Shown here in pieces: positions 50,901 through 63,314 of a stretch of DNA of 64,000 nt (its first letter is position 1; each line of letters starts with the position of its first letter). This DNA is from Sordaria brevicollis (lineage: Eukaryota; Ascomycota; Sordariomycetes; Sordariales; Sordariaceae): contig JAUTDP010000007.1 in NCBI GenBank assembly GCA_033439795.1, positions 3,326,209-3,390,208 of the forward strand, given 5' to 3'. The translations under genes and the position numbers were made by a program. Below the pieces are notes generated by a model. That model had not been told where the DNA came from and searched no databases. It worked only from the letters and a program-made list of their open reading frames with translations.

Positions 50901-52547
50901 GGGTTATTCAGCTCATATTTGGTGGTGCTTACCTGTTGATTGGACCCTGGAAGATCGAGATCTGGTGTGACTTTTAAGGGGACAGCAGTGATTGAACGCC
51001 CAGAACTGTAGACTCGGTCCTCTATGGGCTCATTCCGGAAACTCACTTTCGAGGTATCATCCGCTCAGATCTGATCTCCCGTTCATGGCAGTGTCACTCT
51101 TCGGGATCACTGACCCAGCGATGGGAAAGGACATCCTCATTTCCATTGGCTAGGCGTAAAGAGGTGAGCCTGAGGCTGCCGGATGGTGATGGGATGAGGG
51201 TTCTTATATAGAGTACAGAGTGGCCGCCGAGACTTGCTGATTGTGGCGTGCAGGAGCAAATGGGAGAGGGCCGGGCAGAACACGGTTCCAGGTTCACTTG
51301 TGTGGTTGAACGGAAGTGAAAAAGATTGTCGATTTGTTCGACGCGATGACACCCATGGACAGATGACTGCCAGTGCACCTCCCGGTCTGCTTTTTTCCCG
51401 TAATGGAGGGAAGTGGAAGGGATCGTGCAAGGGAAGGTGGGGCCATTTTTCACTAGAACTTGAAGGCGTCAACTGTCGGGCAAGTGCAATGCAGCTGCTA
51501 CACTCAGAACACAAGGAAGGTTTGCTCTTTCCTTGACCTCTTCCCTCTTTGTAGTATTACTTCTTTCCCCCCGACTAAGTTGGTTATCAACATTTAATTC
51601 TGATTACGCGTGAATTGAGTTCAATGCCCTTACCATTTTATCTTTCGGTGGGCTGGGATTCTCTGTACCTAGTAGGTGTCTTTGAGTTGAGCTCTGGAGT
51701 CCTTCATCTGACAGTATGTGAATGGCTTCAACTCCGGATAACTCTCTGCCGTAATCAGAACGAAGTACCTGCCAAGATCGACTACCTTGCCATTCCCGAC
51801 GTGCACTAGCAGTCTAGCTTCCTTTCCTAACCCGCCAGGGCTTGGTTCTTGCACTGGTGCCGCTCTTTATATGGTTCCGGTCAACTGCCTGACATCCATT
51901 CAATCCATTCAGCCAATATCAACGCCCTGAACTAGCTCCGCACAGGCCTCGTGGAACAACTCGACCTCAAACAGTGGGAGCTATCCAATTCTACCAATTC
52001 ACCTTCCGCCAAAAGCTCGACTTCTTGTCTTGAAAAACCACCTGCTTATCCCGCACCTGCACGACGTCTTGCATTTCTATCCATCACCATTACGGCAATT
52101 GAGTTTTTCCAACCACATCAATTGACCAAGATATCGATCGATCGAGTCCCCAGATCCCAAGTGGAAGCTCCCAACCTTAACCCATCGGAGCCAGGCACGA
52201 AGCCTTTTGGTCGCTACCCTGCGTGTGCTGCCCCCAGCTGCCTTCAGCCTCTTCACCTGCGGCAGCTGCTGCCGTGCTGTACCTCTTCTGGCAGAGACCT
52301 GCTATCCTCGAGCCCACGACACAGCGCAGGGCACTTGCACGGCTGCCGAGCGCACTTCCCATCGCCGAGCCAACGGACGACTTCGACGGCACAGAACCCC
52401 AGACCGGATTAAGAAACCCCAGACCTTCCCCAGACAGTGTAAATTCCACTCGACCCGGCAGCCCTTTGCGCCTTTCTCAACACCTCATTTTTCGTCCTAT
52501 ACATTCTCCTCCCACCCGTCTCGTGCTATAGCCGACTATATGCCACA
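47905..52547. other. 4.6-kb gene-poor divergent interval
   Basis: Lies between the starts of the ABC transporter (minus) and the CAF-1 subunit (plus). I checked both strands: the open frames are short, overlapping and without recognisable domains. No tRNA or 5S rRNA gene and no repeat is seen. The last ~600 bases before 52,548 are C-rich and probably form a long 5' leader of the CAF-1 gene. A noncoding transcript or an unrecognised intron-rich small gene is possible but not supported. Confidence 0.5.
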
Positions 52548-54948
52548 ATGAAAGCCACTCCGTTAATCATCAACTGGCACCACGAAAACAACCCGTATCC
52601 CATCTACTCCGCCCATTTCGAACCCGGAGGCAAAGGCCGCTTAGCTACTGCTGCCGGAGACAACAATGTTCGGGTATGCGACTTTCCTTTTCCCTCCCTC
52701 CTCACGCGTCCAATGCTTGGAGCCTGTACTAATCGTTTTCATCATGATAGCTATGGAGGATAGAGGAAGATGGCGAGGATCGTAGGGTAGAGTACCTGGC
52801 AACACTCTCGAAACATACACAAGCAGTCAACGTAGTCCGCTGGGCCCCCAAAGGTACGTTTCTTTTGCCTCTACGGCTCCCACATATCATATGCCACCGG
52901 ATCTCCAAGTCTCCTCAGCTTACCTCGTCGTGTACTAAACCATCTCTTACTTCAGGTGAACTCCTTGCCTCTGCTGGCGACGACGGCAATGTGATTCTGT
53001 GGGTTCCATCAGACACCCACCATGCGACGTTCGGGAACGAAGGCCTCGAAGACAAGGAAACATGGAGGACAAAGCACATGTGCCGCTCTCTCGGCACCGA
53101 AATCTACGATCTTGCCTGGTCCCCAGATGCCGCCTTCTTCATCATTGGCAGCATGGACAATGTTGCGCGCATCTACAACGCCTCGACGGGCACACTTGTG
53201 CGCCAAATTGCCGAACATAGCCACTACGTCCAGGGCGTCACTTGGGATCCTTTAAACGAGTACATTGCAACGCAATCTTCCGATCGTTCGGTGCATATAT
53301 ACTCGCTCAGGACCAAGGACGGCCAGTATACCCTCGCCAACAACCACGACGATAAACCACCAAAGATTGCCAGCCATGCCAAAACAGATCTTCCTCCTCG
53401 CAGGATCTCGTCTCACAGCCCAGCTCCGCCCGAGTTTGGTAACAGGTCGGCTTTCACATCTCTTGATCCCAGTGCTATCGCTGGTTCCCCAAATCCTTCT
53501 ATCCCAGGCACCCCCACCTCGACGGCTCTGCCTATGAACCCTCCCAGTGTTATAAGCCACAGTCGGAGGTCGTCGTTCTCATCCAGACGATCAGTTTCCC
53601 CCGCACCGTCCATGCCTCTGCCGGCTGTCATGCCTATCGAGGCTTCTCCCAAACCACACTCTTCGACCTACGGCCTGGGTATGAAGAATGCTAGTCTTTA
53701 TGCCAATGAGACACTTACTTCGTTTTTCCGGAGACTCACCTTCACACCTGACGGGAGTCTGCTTTTGACACCTGCTGGTCAGTATCAAACTCAGCATCAA
53801 GTAGATGGCGGGAAACCCTCCTACGAGGTCATCAACACAGTCTACATCTACACGCGGGGAGGTATCAATAAGCCACCCATTGCCCATCTTCCTGGGCATA
53901 AGAAGCCGTCTGTGGCTGTCAGATGTTCCCCAATCATCTACACCCTGAGACAGTCCCCACCCGTCACCAAACATATCACAATTGACACTTCATCGGCTGA
54001 GGAGCCGATACCTTCCCTCCCTGAACCACTTGCGAAGCCCTCAGCAGCTCCATCAGTGATGGAGCCACCACCGCCTCCCTCGGAAGCTCCTGTGCAGAGC
54101 CCTGGACCAAAATCAGCGTTTGCGCTGCCGTATCGGATGGTCTACGCTGTAGCCACTCAAGACTCAGTACTTCTGTACGATACTCAGCAACACACACCTA
54201 TCTGCGTTGTGAGCAACCTGCACTGTGCCACTTTCACGGACCTTACCTGGTAAGTTATCATGGTCTTCTCCTCAATTGTATCCAAGTTAACACATGTCAT
54301 AGGTCGACCGATGGCTTGACGTTGCTGATTTCTTCGTCGGATGGCTTCTGCTCTACCCTGTCATTCTTGCCTGGAGAGCTGGGTACAGTGTATACGGGAG
54401 AAATTGGCCCACGACATTCAGTGTCCTCCGGAGGTTCCTCGTCGAATCAGAATACGCCTCTATCCAATCCTTCGGGCGTATTTGCGCCCCCTTCACCATT
54501 CCAGAACGGTACCAATCACCGCCACAGAGACTCTACGAGCTCTTTGACGGCGCCTTCACCACCTGCAGCTGCTTCTTTTGTCAATCCGCCGCCTCCTTCA
54601 CCGGCACGATCGAACTCGACCAGTTCCGCCATCACTCAGGCTTCTACATCACAGGGCGGGGTAATGAGCAACCCGCCACTTATTGCTGGCCAAGTACCAA
54701 GCATCGCTGCCACCAATTCAGGCAAGGTTACGGGTTTGCCCGTTGTGACTCCTCCTGAGACGCCGCAGAGTTCGAGCGGCGTCACTGGTTCCACTAGCTT
54801 AAAGAGAGAGTCAAGCGATTCCCGTGAGGCGAATAGCGCTGAGAATGGTCAGCAACCCAAACGAAGGCGCATCGCTCCTACCTTAGTCAGCGGAGGAGCA
54901 CCGCCTGCGGCCAACGGGTCCGGTAGCAGTGATGTGTCTAAGGCGTAG
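52548..54948 (+). CDS. cac-2: Chromatin assembly factor 1 subunit B (CAF-1 p60/Cac2-like), WD-repeat protein (722 aa)
   Basis: Four exons: 52,548-52,673, 52,751-52,853, 52,956-54,249 and 54,303-54,948, giving one frame of 723 codons. The start MKATPLIINWH is the family's conserved N-terminus. WD40 blades are recognisable as HTQAVNVVRWAP...LLASAGDDGNVILW, YDLAWSPD...FIIGSMDNVARIY and VQGVTWDPLNEYIATQSSDRSVHIY, then FFRRLTFTPDGSLLLTP after a Ser/Pro-rich insert (about residues 260-360), with further blades ending near TDLTWSTDGLTLLISSSDGFCS. The C-terminal ~170 residues are Ser/Pro/Thr-rich with a basic QPKRRRIAPT motif. It is the middle subunit of CAF-1, which deposits new H3-H4 behind the replication fork through PCNA in the nucleus. 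The architecture is close to yeast Cac2 and human CHAF1B. Confidence 0.92.
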
Positions 54949-56440
54949 GTCGCCAGGCGTTTGTTGTCGCAAGGATCTGGGAGGAAGCGCCGATCCCTTG
55001 ACAATTAGATACAATGACATGTGCTGAGCAGGGCGTGTGTCAGAGGTGGGAGTTGGATGGATGTCAGGAAAGCATGTAAGAGGAGGACAGTAGAAAGTAG
55101 GATGTCTTGGAGGGCTTGAGATTTAGGCTCTATCTCTTTTGTCGTTTTGCTGCCCTGTGTGGGATACTTTGCGCCTTGGGCTCTTGGTTCTTTCCACATT
55201 CCTTTATCTTTCCAAGGTAACAGCGGGCCAGGTCAATTTGTGATTGCATCTACAGTGGTGTTGGCAGGGATCATATTGGGTGAAGAATACAGAACGTTTA
55301 ACTACGGAAGCTACAGTTTTTATGGTGGTTTGGATCTGTTTTGTGGCAATGCTTTTTTGGAGGCAGCATGAGATGTCAGCTACTCGACTATTTCACGGAA
55401 TTGTACCATGCTCTGATGAGCGGCATGGGGTGTTCTTTTTATTGTCATTGTAATAAACCCTGGGGGTTGTTTTACCTGGGCGGCCACGGTCGTGATATTA
55501 TACTCGCTATCCAATTGCTTACATGCTCGCCAATGCGGAGGTCTCGGCTTGGGACGGCTTAAGCACGCCCGCCGACGTTCACAGTTAAGCCGTCCAGAGC
55601 ACTTACATAGTACTACACGATATTGAACCAGCCGTCACTTATCAAGAGTCATCTGACGTTTTCCATTTCACTTAGAGCTAAGTGCGATATTCCCTGGTTT
55701 GCTTACTCCTTTAGTTCCGTAGTGGAACAATTCGGCAGGAGCCAGAACTGGGCAGCGGAAAATAGGCCGGAAAGAACCTTGATGGACGGGGACGGCTTAA
55801 GGTGACTTGTTGGATAGGCGTCGGTGAGCGGTAACCGAACGTACCACACGTGCGATCCTAAACGCGGGGAAGATTAAGGAGAACAACATCTGAATGGCGC
55901 CTCTTTGTCTACGCTTAACCAAAAAGCCGATAGGGAGATAAAGCTTAGTCCAATGAAGGAGGTTCAACTTACGTTACCCTGGCCGTTACCTGTCTCGGAT
56001 AGGTAGGACCTCGGATCCCCTTCCAGCTTCCCTAGTTACCCGCCATTGGCTTGGCCCGTTATCACTTATACAAATGAGCTCAACCCCCGCGTTAGACAGG
56101 AAAGTGTTGGGCTTCCTCTTGTCAACTCGCAACTTCATTTCGGTTTCACTCGACCCGGATTATACAAGGTACTACGGCCTTATACAGTTTCACAGCTTCG
56201 CGTCATTTACATCTAGATGAAACGTGGTTCCTTCAGCCAACTCTGAATAGCTTCATACTATCCTCTCCTCACTTCTTACGATCAACCCGCCCGTGTCTTT
56301 AAGATCTTGCACGGGAGATATTCAACCCGGCAGAGTCCAACGCCCCATATACACAGAGCTGGTTGAGCCTTTCTTTTATACTTTTCAAAGAGGCCATTTT
56401 TATAACCCTTGAAACTCGGTAAAGAACGAAACGTAACATC
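54949..56440. other. Intergenic between CAF-1 subunit and amidase
   Basis: 1.5 kb with no supported gene. The first ~500 bases are probably 3' UTR of the CAF-1 gene. Open frames at 55,147-55,562 overlap one another in different frames and have no domain. Confidence 0.45.
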
Positions 56441-58334
56441 ATGAGCTTTCTTACGGATTACGTCCGCCACAAGCGGGACTGGTGAGTCCTTACCCTCATG
56501 ACCACTCTTGAAACATGGTCCATTTTTGATCACCCGAAATCATGATAAACGTAAAACTGCTGCTAACCTCAGCTAATCCTCAAAAGCAAGTCAAAGCAAG
56601 CCGAGCGTCAAGAGCGCATTGCCTCGCTCAGTCCCGAATACCATAGCCCTTTATCCGAAAAGGACCTCGAAACCATCAACAAGCCCATCACCGACCTCGT
56701 CTCCGACATCCACCACAATGTCATCTCACCACTCTCCGTCCTCCGAACCTATGGCAAGGTCGCCGTCAAAGCCCACGCCAAGACCAACTGCCTAACCGAA
56801 GTCCTCGTCTCCGCCGCCGAAACTTCCCTTACCACCAAAAAGGACATCAACCTCGAGGGTCCTCTCGCCGGTATCCCTGTCAGCCTCAAAGACACCATCA
56901 TCGTCGGCGGTTTCGACACCACAGTCGGCTACTCCTCCTTCGCGGGCAATAAATCCCAACACCCCGTCGACGGGCCCATGGTCCGGCTGCTCAAAGACGC
57001 CGGCGCCGTGCCCTACGTAAAAACCAACCTGCCCATTTCCCTGCTCAGCTACGAAAGCACCAACGACCTCTGGGGCCGCTGCACGAACCCTTACAACGCC
57101 GCTTACTCCCCAGGTGGCTCGACGGGCGGCGAGTCCGCCCTGCTGGCGTGCGGCGGGCGCATCGGCATCGGTAGCGACGTGGCGGGCAGCGTCCGGGTGC
57201 CGGCCCATTACAGCGGGTGTTACTCCCTGCGGTGCGCGACGGGGAGGTGGCCCAAGGCGGGCATCCTGACCAGCATGCCCGGCCAGGAGGGCGTGCCTAG
57301 TGTGTACTCGCCTATGGCGAGGACGTTGGAGGATTTGCGGTACTTTTCCAAGGCGGTGATTGAGATGGAGCCGTGGAAGTATGATCACTCTGTTCACCCG
57401 CTGGCGTGGAGGGAGGAGGTGGTGGAGGAGTTTGCGAATAGCGAAAAGAAGCTGAGGGTCGGCGTACTGAGGACCGATAAGGTGGTTGATCCGAGCCCGG
57501 CGTGCAAGCGGGCGCTGGAGACGGTGGAGGAGGCGCTGAGGAGGGAAGGGCATGAGATTGTGGAGATGGATGACGCGCCGGACATGTTTGAGGCGTTGAG
57601 ACTGGGCGCGTTGTTGCTGAATGCGGATGGCGGTTGGTGGTTTAACTCGTACAGGAGGTTCGGGGAGTGGTTGGATACGGGCGCGAGCTTGCTGTCGTTT
57701 GGCAAGTGGCCGAGCATCGTGAGGTATCTGTCGTACTTGTGGGTGAGGTACGTCCGGAGGGATAACCTCTGGGCGGAGCTGGTGAGGCAGACGAGGCCCA
57801 TCTCGGCGGCAGAGAACTGGGGCCAGGTCAAGAAGAGAGAGGCGTACAGGGCCGAGTGGTTCGAGTACTGGAACAGGAAGCAGTTCGACGTGCTCATTTC
57901 AGCACCGAATGCGCTGCCTGCAATTCCGAAGGATGCCTCCAAGGATACCTTTAGCAATTGCGGATATTGCTTCCTTTTCAACCTGGTAAGTTTTCTTCTA
58001 GTGTCTTTCCAAGTCAACAACCATGCTGCATGCTGACCCGATACTCTCTTCTCAATAGCTTGACTACACAGCCGGCGTCATCCCCGTTACGCATGTCAAC
58101 AGCGCCCTTGACAAGCTCCCGAGCACCTTCAACCACAGAAAGCTACACGGCATTGCGGCCAGAGCCTACAAATACTATGATGCCGAACGCATGCATGGTC
58201 TGCCTGTTGGTGTGCAGATTGTTGGCCGCCGGTTAGAAGAAGAGAAGGTTCTGGCGGTAATGAAGAGAGTTGAAGATGCCCTGGGAGAAAACAAGTACAA
58301 GCTGTTTGATCCCAAGTTGTTGGAGGTGGATTAA
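56441..58334 (+). CDS. Amidase signature family hydrolase (571 aa)
   Basis: Three exons: 56,441-56,481, 56,587-57,985 and 58,059-58,334. The short first exon (MSFLTDYVRHKRD) was joined because its phase-2 donor GTGAGT and the acceptor AAAAG give DCKSKQAERQERI, a normal amidase start. The Ser-cisSer-Lys triad is complete: K115 in VSLKDT, S192 in GGSTGGES and nucleophile S215 in GSDVAGSVRVPA, with family spacing. The C-terminal PVGVQIVGRR is also conserved. It hydrolyses carboxamides; fungal homologues are called acetamidase or general amidase, and a role in using amides as nitrogen source is inferred. The sequence is also similar to fatty-acid amide hydrolases, so the substrate is open. Confidence 0.92.
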
Positions 58335-58767
58335 AGAGACTGTAAAGAGCACATGCGTGCGTAGCCATAAACAATGAGATGAGAACTAGAAGCGATTTCA
58401 GAATATGCAACTTTGAATCTGACTTGATGATTCGCCGATCGCTTCCAAGTTCATCTTTTGTCTGACCTTCTTTTTTGAGATGAGGGTTTCTTCCATACAG
58501 TTTCCCACCTGCAGCATTCGCAGAGAGGCGCGAGGGCACTCGCCGACATCGGACCCCCTTTCACCCAGTCTTGCTTGCCATCTCTCATCCAATGTTGGCC
58601 TATGGTAGTATCTCTTCGAGACAAAAGTGCGTGGGGTTGGGGATGATACGAGGTCAAGTGGTCGGGTATAAAGCTCTGGCCATTCCCACGTTGTTCTGTT
58701 CTGAATTTCCACTTCTCGTTTCTTTCTTCTCCCAACCCACTTCGTCAACCACCATCAGCACCTGGCA
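58335..58767. other. Intergenic between amidase and methyltransferase
   Basis: Short tandem-gene spacer with no feature recognised. Confidence 0.4.
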
Positions 58768-59859
58768 ATGGCATCAACCCAGGAGAAAAAGGACAACTGG
58801 TCCTCAGAGGTAGGCATTACTAGTCGCTGGACTCGTCCACATGTCTTTTATGTTGATGATTGAATGTTTTGCGGGAATAAATGGCTGATAAATCGATGAA
58901 CCAAAAACAGGCGTATCAATCGGCAGCCTCCTTCGTGCCCAAGCTGGCAACCAAGATTGTCCAATGGCTTGATCCTAAAAAAGACGATGTCATTATTGAC
59001 ATTGGTTGTGGTGGTGAGTCTTTTTCTGCTCCCGCAAAAGAGACTTGGGCATAAGGAGCCGTCACTGACAAGGTCGGAAACCTTCCGTTTACAGACGGTG
59101 TTCTCGACTTTGAGATCGCGCAAGTCTTCGAGGGTGGCAGAGGCCGTTTGCATGGCGTGGACAGCTCCAAGGCCATGATCGAGGCCGCCCAGAAGAAGGC
59201 GGCGGGTGATGCAAAATTGAGAAATGCCTGTAGCTTTGAGGGTAAGTATCGTGTTCCCCTACCGGAAAACGCGTCACTTTTCTCTTTAACAAAGTGCCAA
59301 AGTCCTCGACGCAACCGAGCTCATCTCCAAAACCCACCTCCACTACGTCCGCTTCAACAAAGCCTTCTCCAACGCCGCCCTCCACTGGATCCTCCGCCCC
59401 GAAGACAAGCGACAGGTCTTCTTCCAGGGCGTCCGCAACGTGCTTGCCCCCGGCGGCACGTTTGCCTTTGAGATGGGCGGTCTGGGCAACGTGTCGGAGA
59501 TCCGAGCCGCGTTGTTGGCAGCCGTGGGCAAGCGCGTTGGTCTGAAACGCGCGCAGGAAGTTGACCCCTGGTTTTTCCCCGACGAGGAGTGGATCAAGCA
59601 GATGATGGAGGAGAAGGTCGGCGGATGGAAGGTTGAGAAGATTGAGAGGGATTGGAGGCCTACTAACGCTGACGTGGGTGGTGTGGAGGGCTGGGTGAGG
59701 TTAATGGCCGCTCAGTTTTTGCAGGCGTTGGGGAGCGAGGAGGAGAGGGAGGAGGTGGTGAAAGAGGTGGTGGATGTGCTGGAGATTGTGTGCGCGAAGC
59801 CCGGGGGAGGGTATATGTATAGTTATGTGAGGCTGAGGGTGCTAGCTAGGAAAGTGTAG
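58768..59859 (+). CDS. SAM-dependent class I methyltransferase (282 aa)
   Basis: Four exons: 58,768-58,809, 58,911-59,013, 59,095-59,241 and 59,303-59,859. Motif I is IDIGCGDG (residues 43-50), split by intron 2. VDSSKAMIEAA carries the acidic residue after beta-2, VLDATEL is the next loop, and FNKAFSNAALHWI followed by FEMGG gives the later core strands. The NAALHWI block resembles trans-aconitate methyltransferase and related small-molecule methyltransferases. The last acceptor (CCAAAG, 59,302) was preferred because it alone yields VLDATEL in frame. Probably a cytosolic small-molecule methyltransferase; substrate unknown. The C-terminal third is Glu/Val-rich and helical. Confidence 0.87.
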
Positions 59860-60324
59860 TCTCGTAGTTAAACCGTCAAGATCGGAGCTGGAGGCATGTT
59901 GAAGCTACCTCACTCTGGCAAAAATGTTGATAGAGATATCATGCCCTGGTGAGGAAATCGAATCAACTTGGTGGGTCTAGACGGATAGTACTCTTCAAAG
60001 CACTACATTCTTAAAGCCATAGGAAGAATCTCGCAGCGTGCGACGGAATGACGTTAGCGGTGGGGAGTCGCCGGGGTAAAGGCTGGGGTACCTTAGCTCA
60101 GGGCCCATTAGCTCGGCTTGATAAGGTGCGCAAGGGTCCGATAAAAAGACGATAAAAGAAACCTTCTCCCCGTCATTATTGGAACACTGTGAAGTCCATG
60201 CAAGTGCCATTCGCGTAGAGACATTGCCGACTCATCACTCCGTGTTTACTATTCACAACTCAGCTGCCGAGGATCACTCTATCACCACTTCACAACGCTC
60301 GAGCAAACAGATAACAGAAACACC
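59860..60324. other. Intergenic upstream of the DUF1776 gene
   Basis: Leader and promoter region. No separate feature recognised. Confidence 0.4.
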
Positions 60325-61938
60325 ATGTCGGCGGACGACCAGGCTTTTCTGGACGTGGTAAGTCATCCAGATGCTATACTTGGTCCCCGCATAGAACCCC
60401 ACTAATAACGGCCTGCTCGGTTATAGTTATCGTCTCTTCCCGGCGACATCAAGCGATATTCTGAAGATGTTGCCAACATCGTGAACGAAAACGTCGACAA
60501 GATTGCCGAGACCGTCAGAAACACCCTCGCGACCTCTGAATGGGTACCAGCACAGATCCGTCCTCGGCTACCGCCGCCAGCGCCTCTAATCGAGGTATCG
60601 ACCTTTACTTCCCTCTACGACCGAGTTGAGAGCTGGGTGTTGCGGAACAAGGTTTTGACCACCGCCATAGTCCTAGCCACCGGCGGCATCCTGTACCAAT
60701 CATATAGAGTCAACGCCTATGCCAGGAAAAATAGGCGGGCGAGGCGGGCGCGCAGTGGAGGGCGCATGGATGTTGTTGTTATTGCGGGATCCCCCAACCT
60801 GCCGTTGACCCGATCCGTTGCGCTGGACTTGGAAAGGAAAGGCTTCATCGTCTTTATCGTATCAAGCGGGCCGGAGGATGATGTCTCTATCCAGAATCTC
60901 GCACGCCCCGATATCCGACCTCTGGGTGTCGACACAACCGATCCTCTCAGCGCCAGCGCTTCCATCGAGCGCTTTGCGACCTACCTCCAATCACCCCATG
61001 CGGCAGTGCCCAACAGCAAGCGGCATCGGTTGCACCTCAAGGCCGTCATCCTTATCCCATCCCTAAACTATCAGACTTCACCCATTGCCACCATCCCACC
61101 CTCAGGCTTCGCGAACCTCTTCAACACACACCTCCTCCACCCCATCATAACCCTCCAAGCCTTCCTGCCGCTACTAACCGCTCGCCTGGGCCCTACCCCC
61201 TCGGCCGAGTCATCCTCAGGAAGCGACAAGAAGAAGGACAGTCCCAAGATCATTGTCTGTACGCCGTCCATCATCTCCTCCATCAACCCACCCTTCCACG
61301 CCCCCGAAGCGACCGTCTGCTCCGCCTTGTCCGCCTTCACCGAAGTCCTGACCGCCGAGCTCCGCCCGCTCGCCATCCCCGTCACCCACATCCAGCTCGG
61401 CACCTTCGACTTCGCCGGCTTCACGCCCGCCTCGACCGTGCGCGAGCACTGGCAAGAGCGCAACTCACAGGGGGTTCCTCTCCGCGCGCTCGAAGCGAAT
61501 CCTCAGGACGCCGAGTCGCTTCTGCCCTGGCCTGACTCGGCCCGTCACGCGTACGGCAAGAACTTTGTCAGCCAGTCCAGCTCGGCTATCAGCGCGGGCC
61601 GCATCCGCGGGATGCGCGGCAGCTCGTTGCGGGAGTTGCACAACGCCATGTTTGACGTGATTGATGGATCCATCACCAAGGGCACGGTTCGCGTCGGCCT
61701 CGGCGCCAGCGTGTATGGCTTCGTGGGCCGCTGGGTGCCGCGCGGGCTGGTGGCGTGGATGATGGGTATCAGGAAGGTGGATGAGCTGGCGGCGTGGCAG
61801 TCGAGCAATAGCTCGTTCAACAGCCCAAGGTCGGGTGGGTCGGTGAGATCTATGGGAAGTGAAAACGGCAATGAGGAGGAGGCAGGGTATGGAGGCCGCA
61901 CGTCGAATGAGTCGTTCGTTGCGGTGCCGATGGAATAG
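60325..61938 (+). CDS. DUF1776 family protein, SDR-like membrane-anchored protein (514 aa)
   Basis: Two exons: 60,325-60,357 and 60,427-61,938, intron phase 0. The start MSADDQAFLDV has a good CACC-ATG context. An N-terminal amphipathic segment (VANIVNENVDKIAETVRNTL) precedes one transmembrane helix, VLTTAIVLATGGILYQSY, at about residues 75-92, then a basic RKNRRARRARSG. A Rossmann-like fold follows, with VVIAGSPNLPLTRSVALDLERKG in the place of the SDR glycine loop but lacking the classic TGxxxGxG. This matches the fungal DUF1776 family, which includes the essential yeast protein Ynl181w/Pbr1 of unknown activity. The function is not established; it may be a degenerate oxidoreductase at the ER or mitochondrial membrane. 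Confidence 0.85.
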
Positions 61939-62348
61939 AAAGGGCTAACGAAGGAACAACGGAAGGCAGTCGTCCATCTAGTATGCAAGTGTCACAAGAT
62001 TTCAGACAACCGGTTAGATATCATTTAGTATGGGATTTGGTAGGGGCGGCGTTATAAATTTGGATCCACTCTCTTAGTCTATTTTGGAAGACCATATGGA
62101 TCACAGCTCCTCGATAATGGAAAGCTAGCACTCCGCTACAATATCATACAATCTTGATGGTTTGAATCATGACGGATATAACCCTGCCTTTTGCGCCATG
62201 TGACCCTATTGCCCAGTCCTTTATGCATTTCCTAATCCATAATGCCAGCTTCTTACTAGGCCTCCTCATCGTAGTCAAGCGTGAATATGCCGCCTCCCCG
62301 TAGATGTACCTCTTTATCTCTCCTGGAAGCTTCAGAGGTAGGGTTTTC
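61939..62348. other. Convergent 3' intergenic region
   Basis: Shared 3' flank of the DUF1776 gene (plus) and yth1 (minus); nothing else seen. Confidence 0.5.
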
Positions 62349-63314
62349 CTAATGACCTTTACCCCTGAACCCTCCACCCCTTCCTCTTCCCCTCCATCCT
62401 CCTCCTCTCCCTCTGCCTCCTCCAAACCGATCCTTATGATGATCACGCGGACCACCGTCCCTATCACGTCCCTGCATCATCATCTCCCTCTCCCTATTAT
62501 CCCGATCGCGCTCCCTCTCTCGGTCCATGTATTCAATCGCGCCCGTCGCCTGCGCCATTCCACCACCACCGCCGCCGTGTCCACCAAAGCCATTAGCATC
62601 GCCCATGCCCTGCTGCTGCATCTGCTGCTGCTGCTGCTCAGCCTTCACCTCCCCCTTCGCCCTTGGTTTCTCCATATCCTTATCCGCCGTCCACCTCGGA
62701 TGCGCTCCCTCCTTACACTGCTTACCATCCGGACAGAACCCCGCCAGGTAATACAAACACAGCTTCCTCCTAAAATGCTTCTTATCGCACCGCGGTCCCA
62801 AGGGACAGAACCCCCTCTCGTAGTGCGGACACGGCGGCAACCTCGACAACGGGTCGATGTGCAGGTACAGACACTCGTCCCCGTTGGAGCAGTACCCGTT
62901 TCGCACAAAGAAGTTGCACTCGGGCATCTTGCGCAGGTTGTACTCGTGCAGGAACTCGCACGATTCGCCCTTTTTGCAGAGACCGCGCAGCCAGTGCTTG
63001 CAGACTAGCGAGCCGAAGCCGCCGCTGAAGGTGTTTCCTCCTCCGCCACCATAGCTGTTGGTGTTGGTACCGGATGTGACGTGGCGTTCGGGACAGTGGG
63101 ATTTGAGCGGGCAGTTGCCTGAGGCGTAGGCTTTGCAGATGGGTCGGTCGGCGGGAAGAGAGTGTTGATAGGTTTTTTGAAGGAAGGGCGTGAAGGAGAA
63201 GGAGAATGTGGGCGCGGTGTGGGTGAGCATTTGGGTGACTAGTTTTTGGGAAGAGTCGCCGGAGGCTCCTGTTGGCCCTGATGAGGGGAGGGAGTTTGTT
63301 GTTGTTGTCGCCAT
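62349..63314 (-). CDS. yth1: mRNA 3'-end processing factor Yth1/CPSF30, five CCCH zinc fingers (321 aa)
   Basis: Single exon. Five CCCH fingers are present: C60-C68-C74-H78, C105-C113-C119-H123, C133-C142-C148-H152, C162-C170-C176-H180 and C186-C194-C200-H205. The family's usual spacing between fingers 1 and 2 is widened here by a Gly/Ser/Asn-rich insert (about 80-100). Yth1/CPSF30 is a core subunit of the cleavage and polyadenylation factor; its fingers 2 and 3 read the AAUAAA-like signal and it contacts Fip1. After a QQQQQ run the C-terminus has an RD/RE-rich segment and an RGG-rich tail (GGGRGRGGG), longer than in yeast and typical of filamentous fungi. The start is the first ATG, just downstream of a TG repeat and G-run. 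Confidence 0.94.
   Translation of the reverse strand: MATTTTNSLPSSGPTGASGDSSQKLVTQMLTHTAPTFSFSFTPFLQKTYQHSLPADRPICKAYASGNCPLKSHCPERHVTSGTNTNSYGGGGGNTFSGGFGSLVCKHWLRGLCKKGESCEFLHEYNLRKMPECNFFVRNGYCSNGDECLYLHIDPLSRLPPCPHYERGFCPLGPRCDKKHFRRKLCLYYLAGFCPDGKQCKEGAHPRWTADKDMEKPRAKGEVKAEQQQQQMQQQGMGDANGFGGHGGGGGGMAQATGAIEYMDRERERDRDNREREMMMQGRDRDGGPRDHHKDRFGGGRGRGGGWRGRGRGGGFRGKGH

Noticed and set aside
51951..52412. 153-codon plus-strand frame upstream of cac-2
   Set aside because: Begins with GTG, is low-complexity C-rich sequence, and overlaps other frames; more likely the 5' leader of cac-2.
56792..57553. 253-codon minus-strand frame
   Set aside because: Antisense shadow of the GC-rich amidase exon with its complete catalytic triad on the plus strand.
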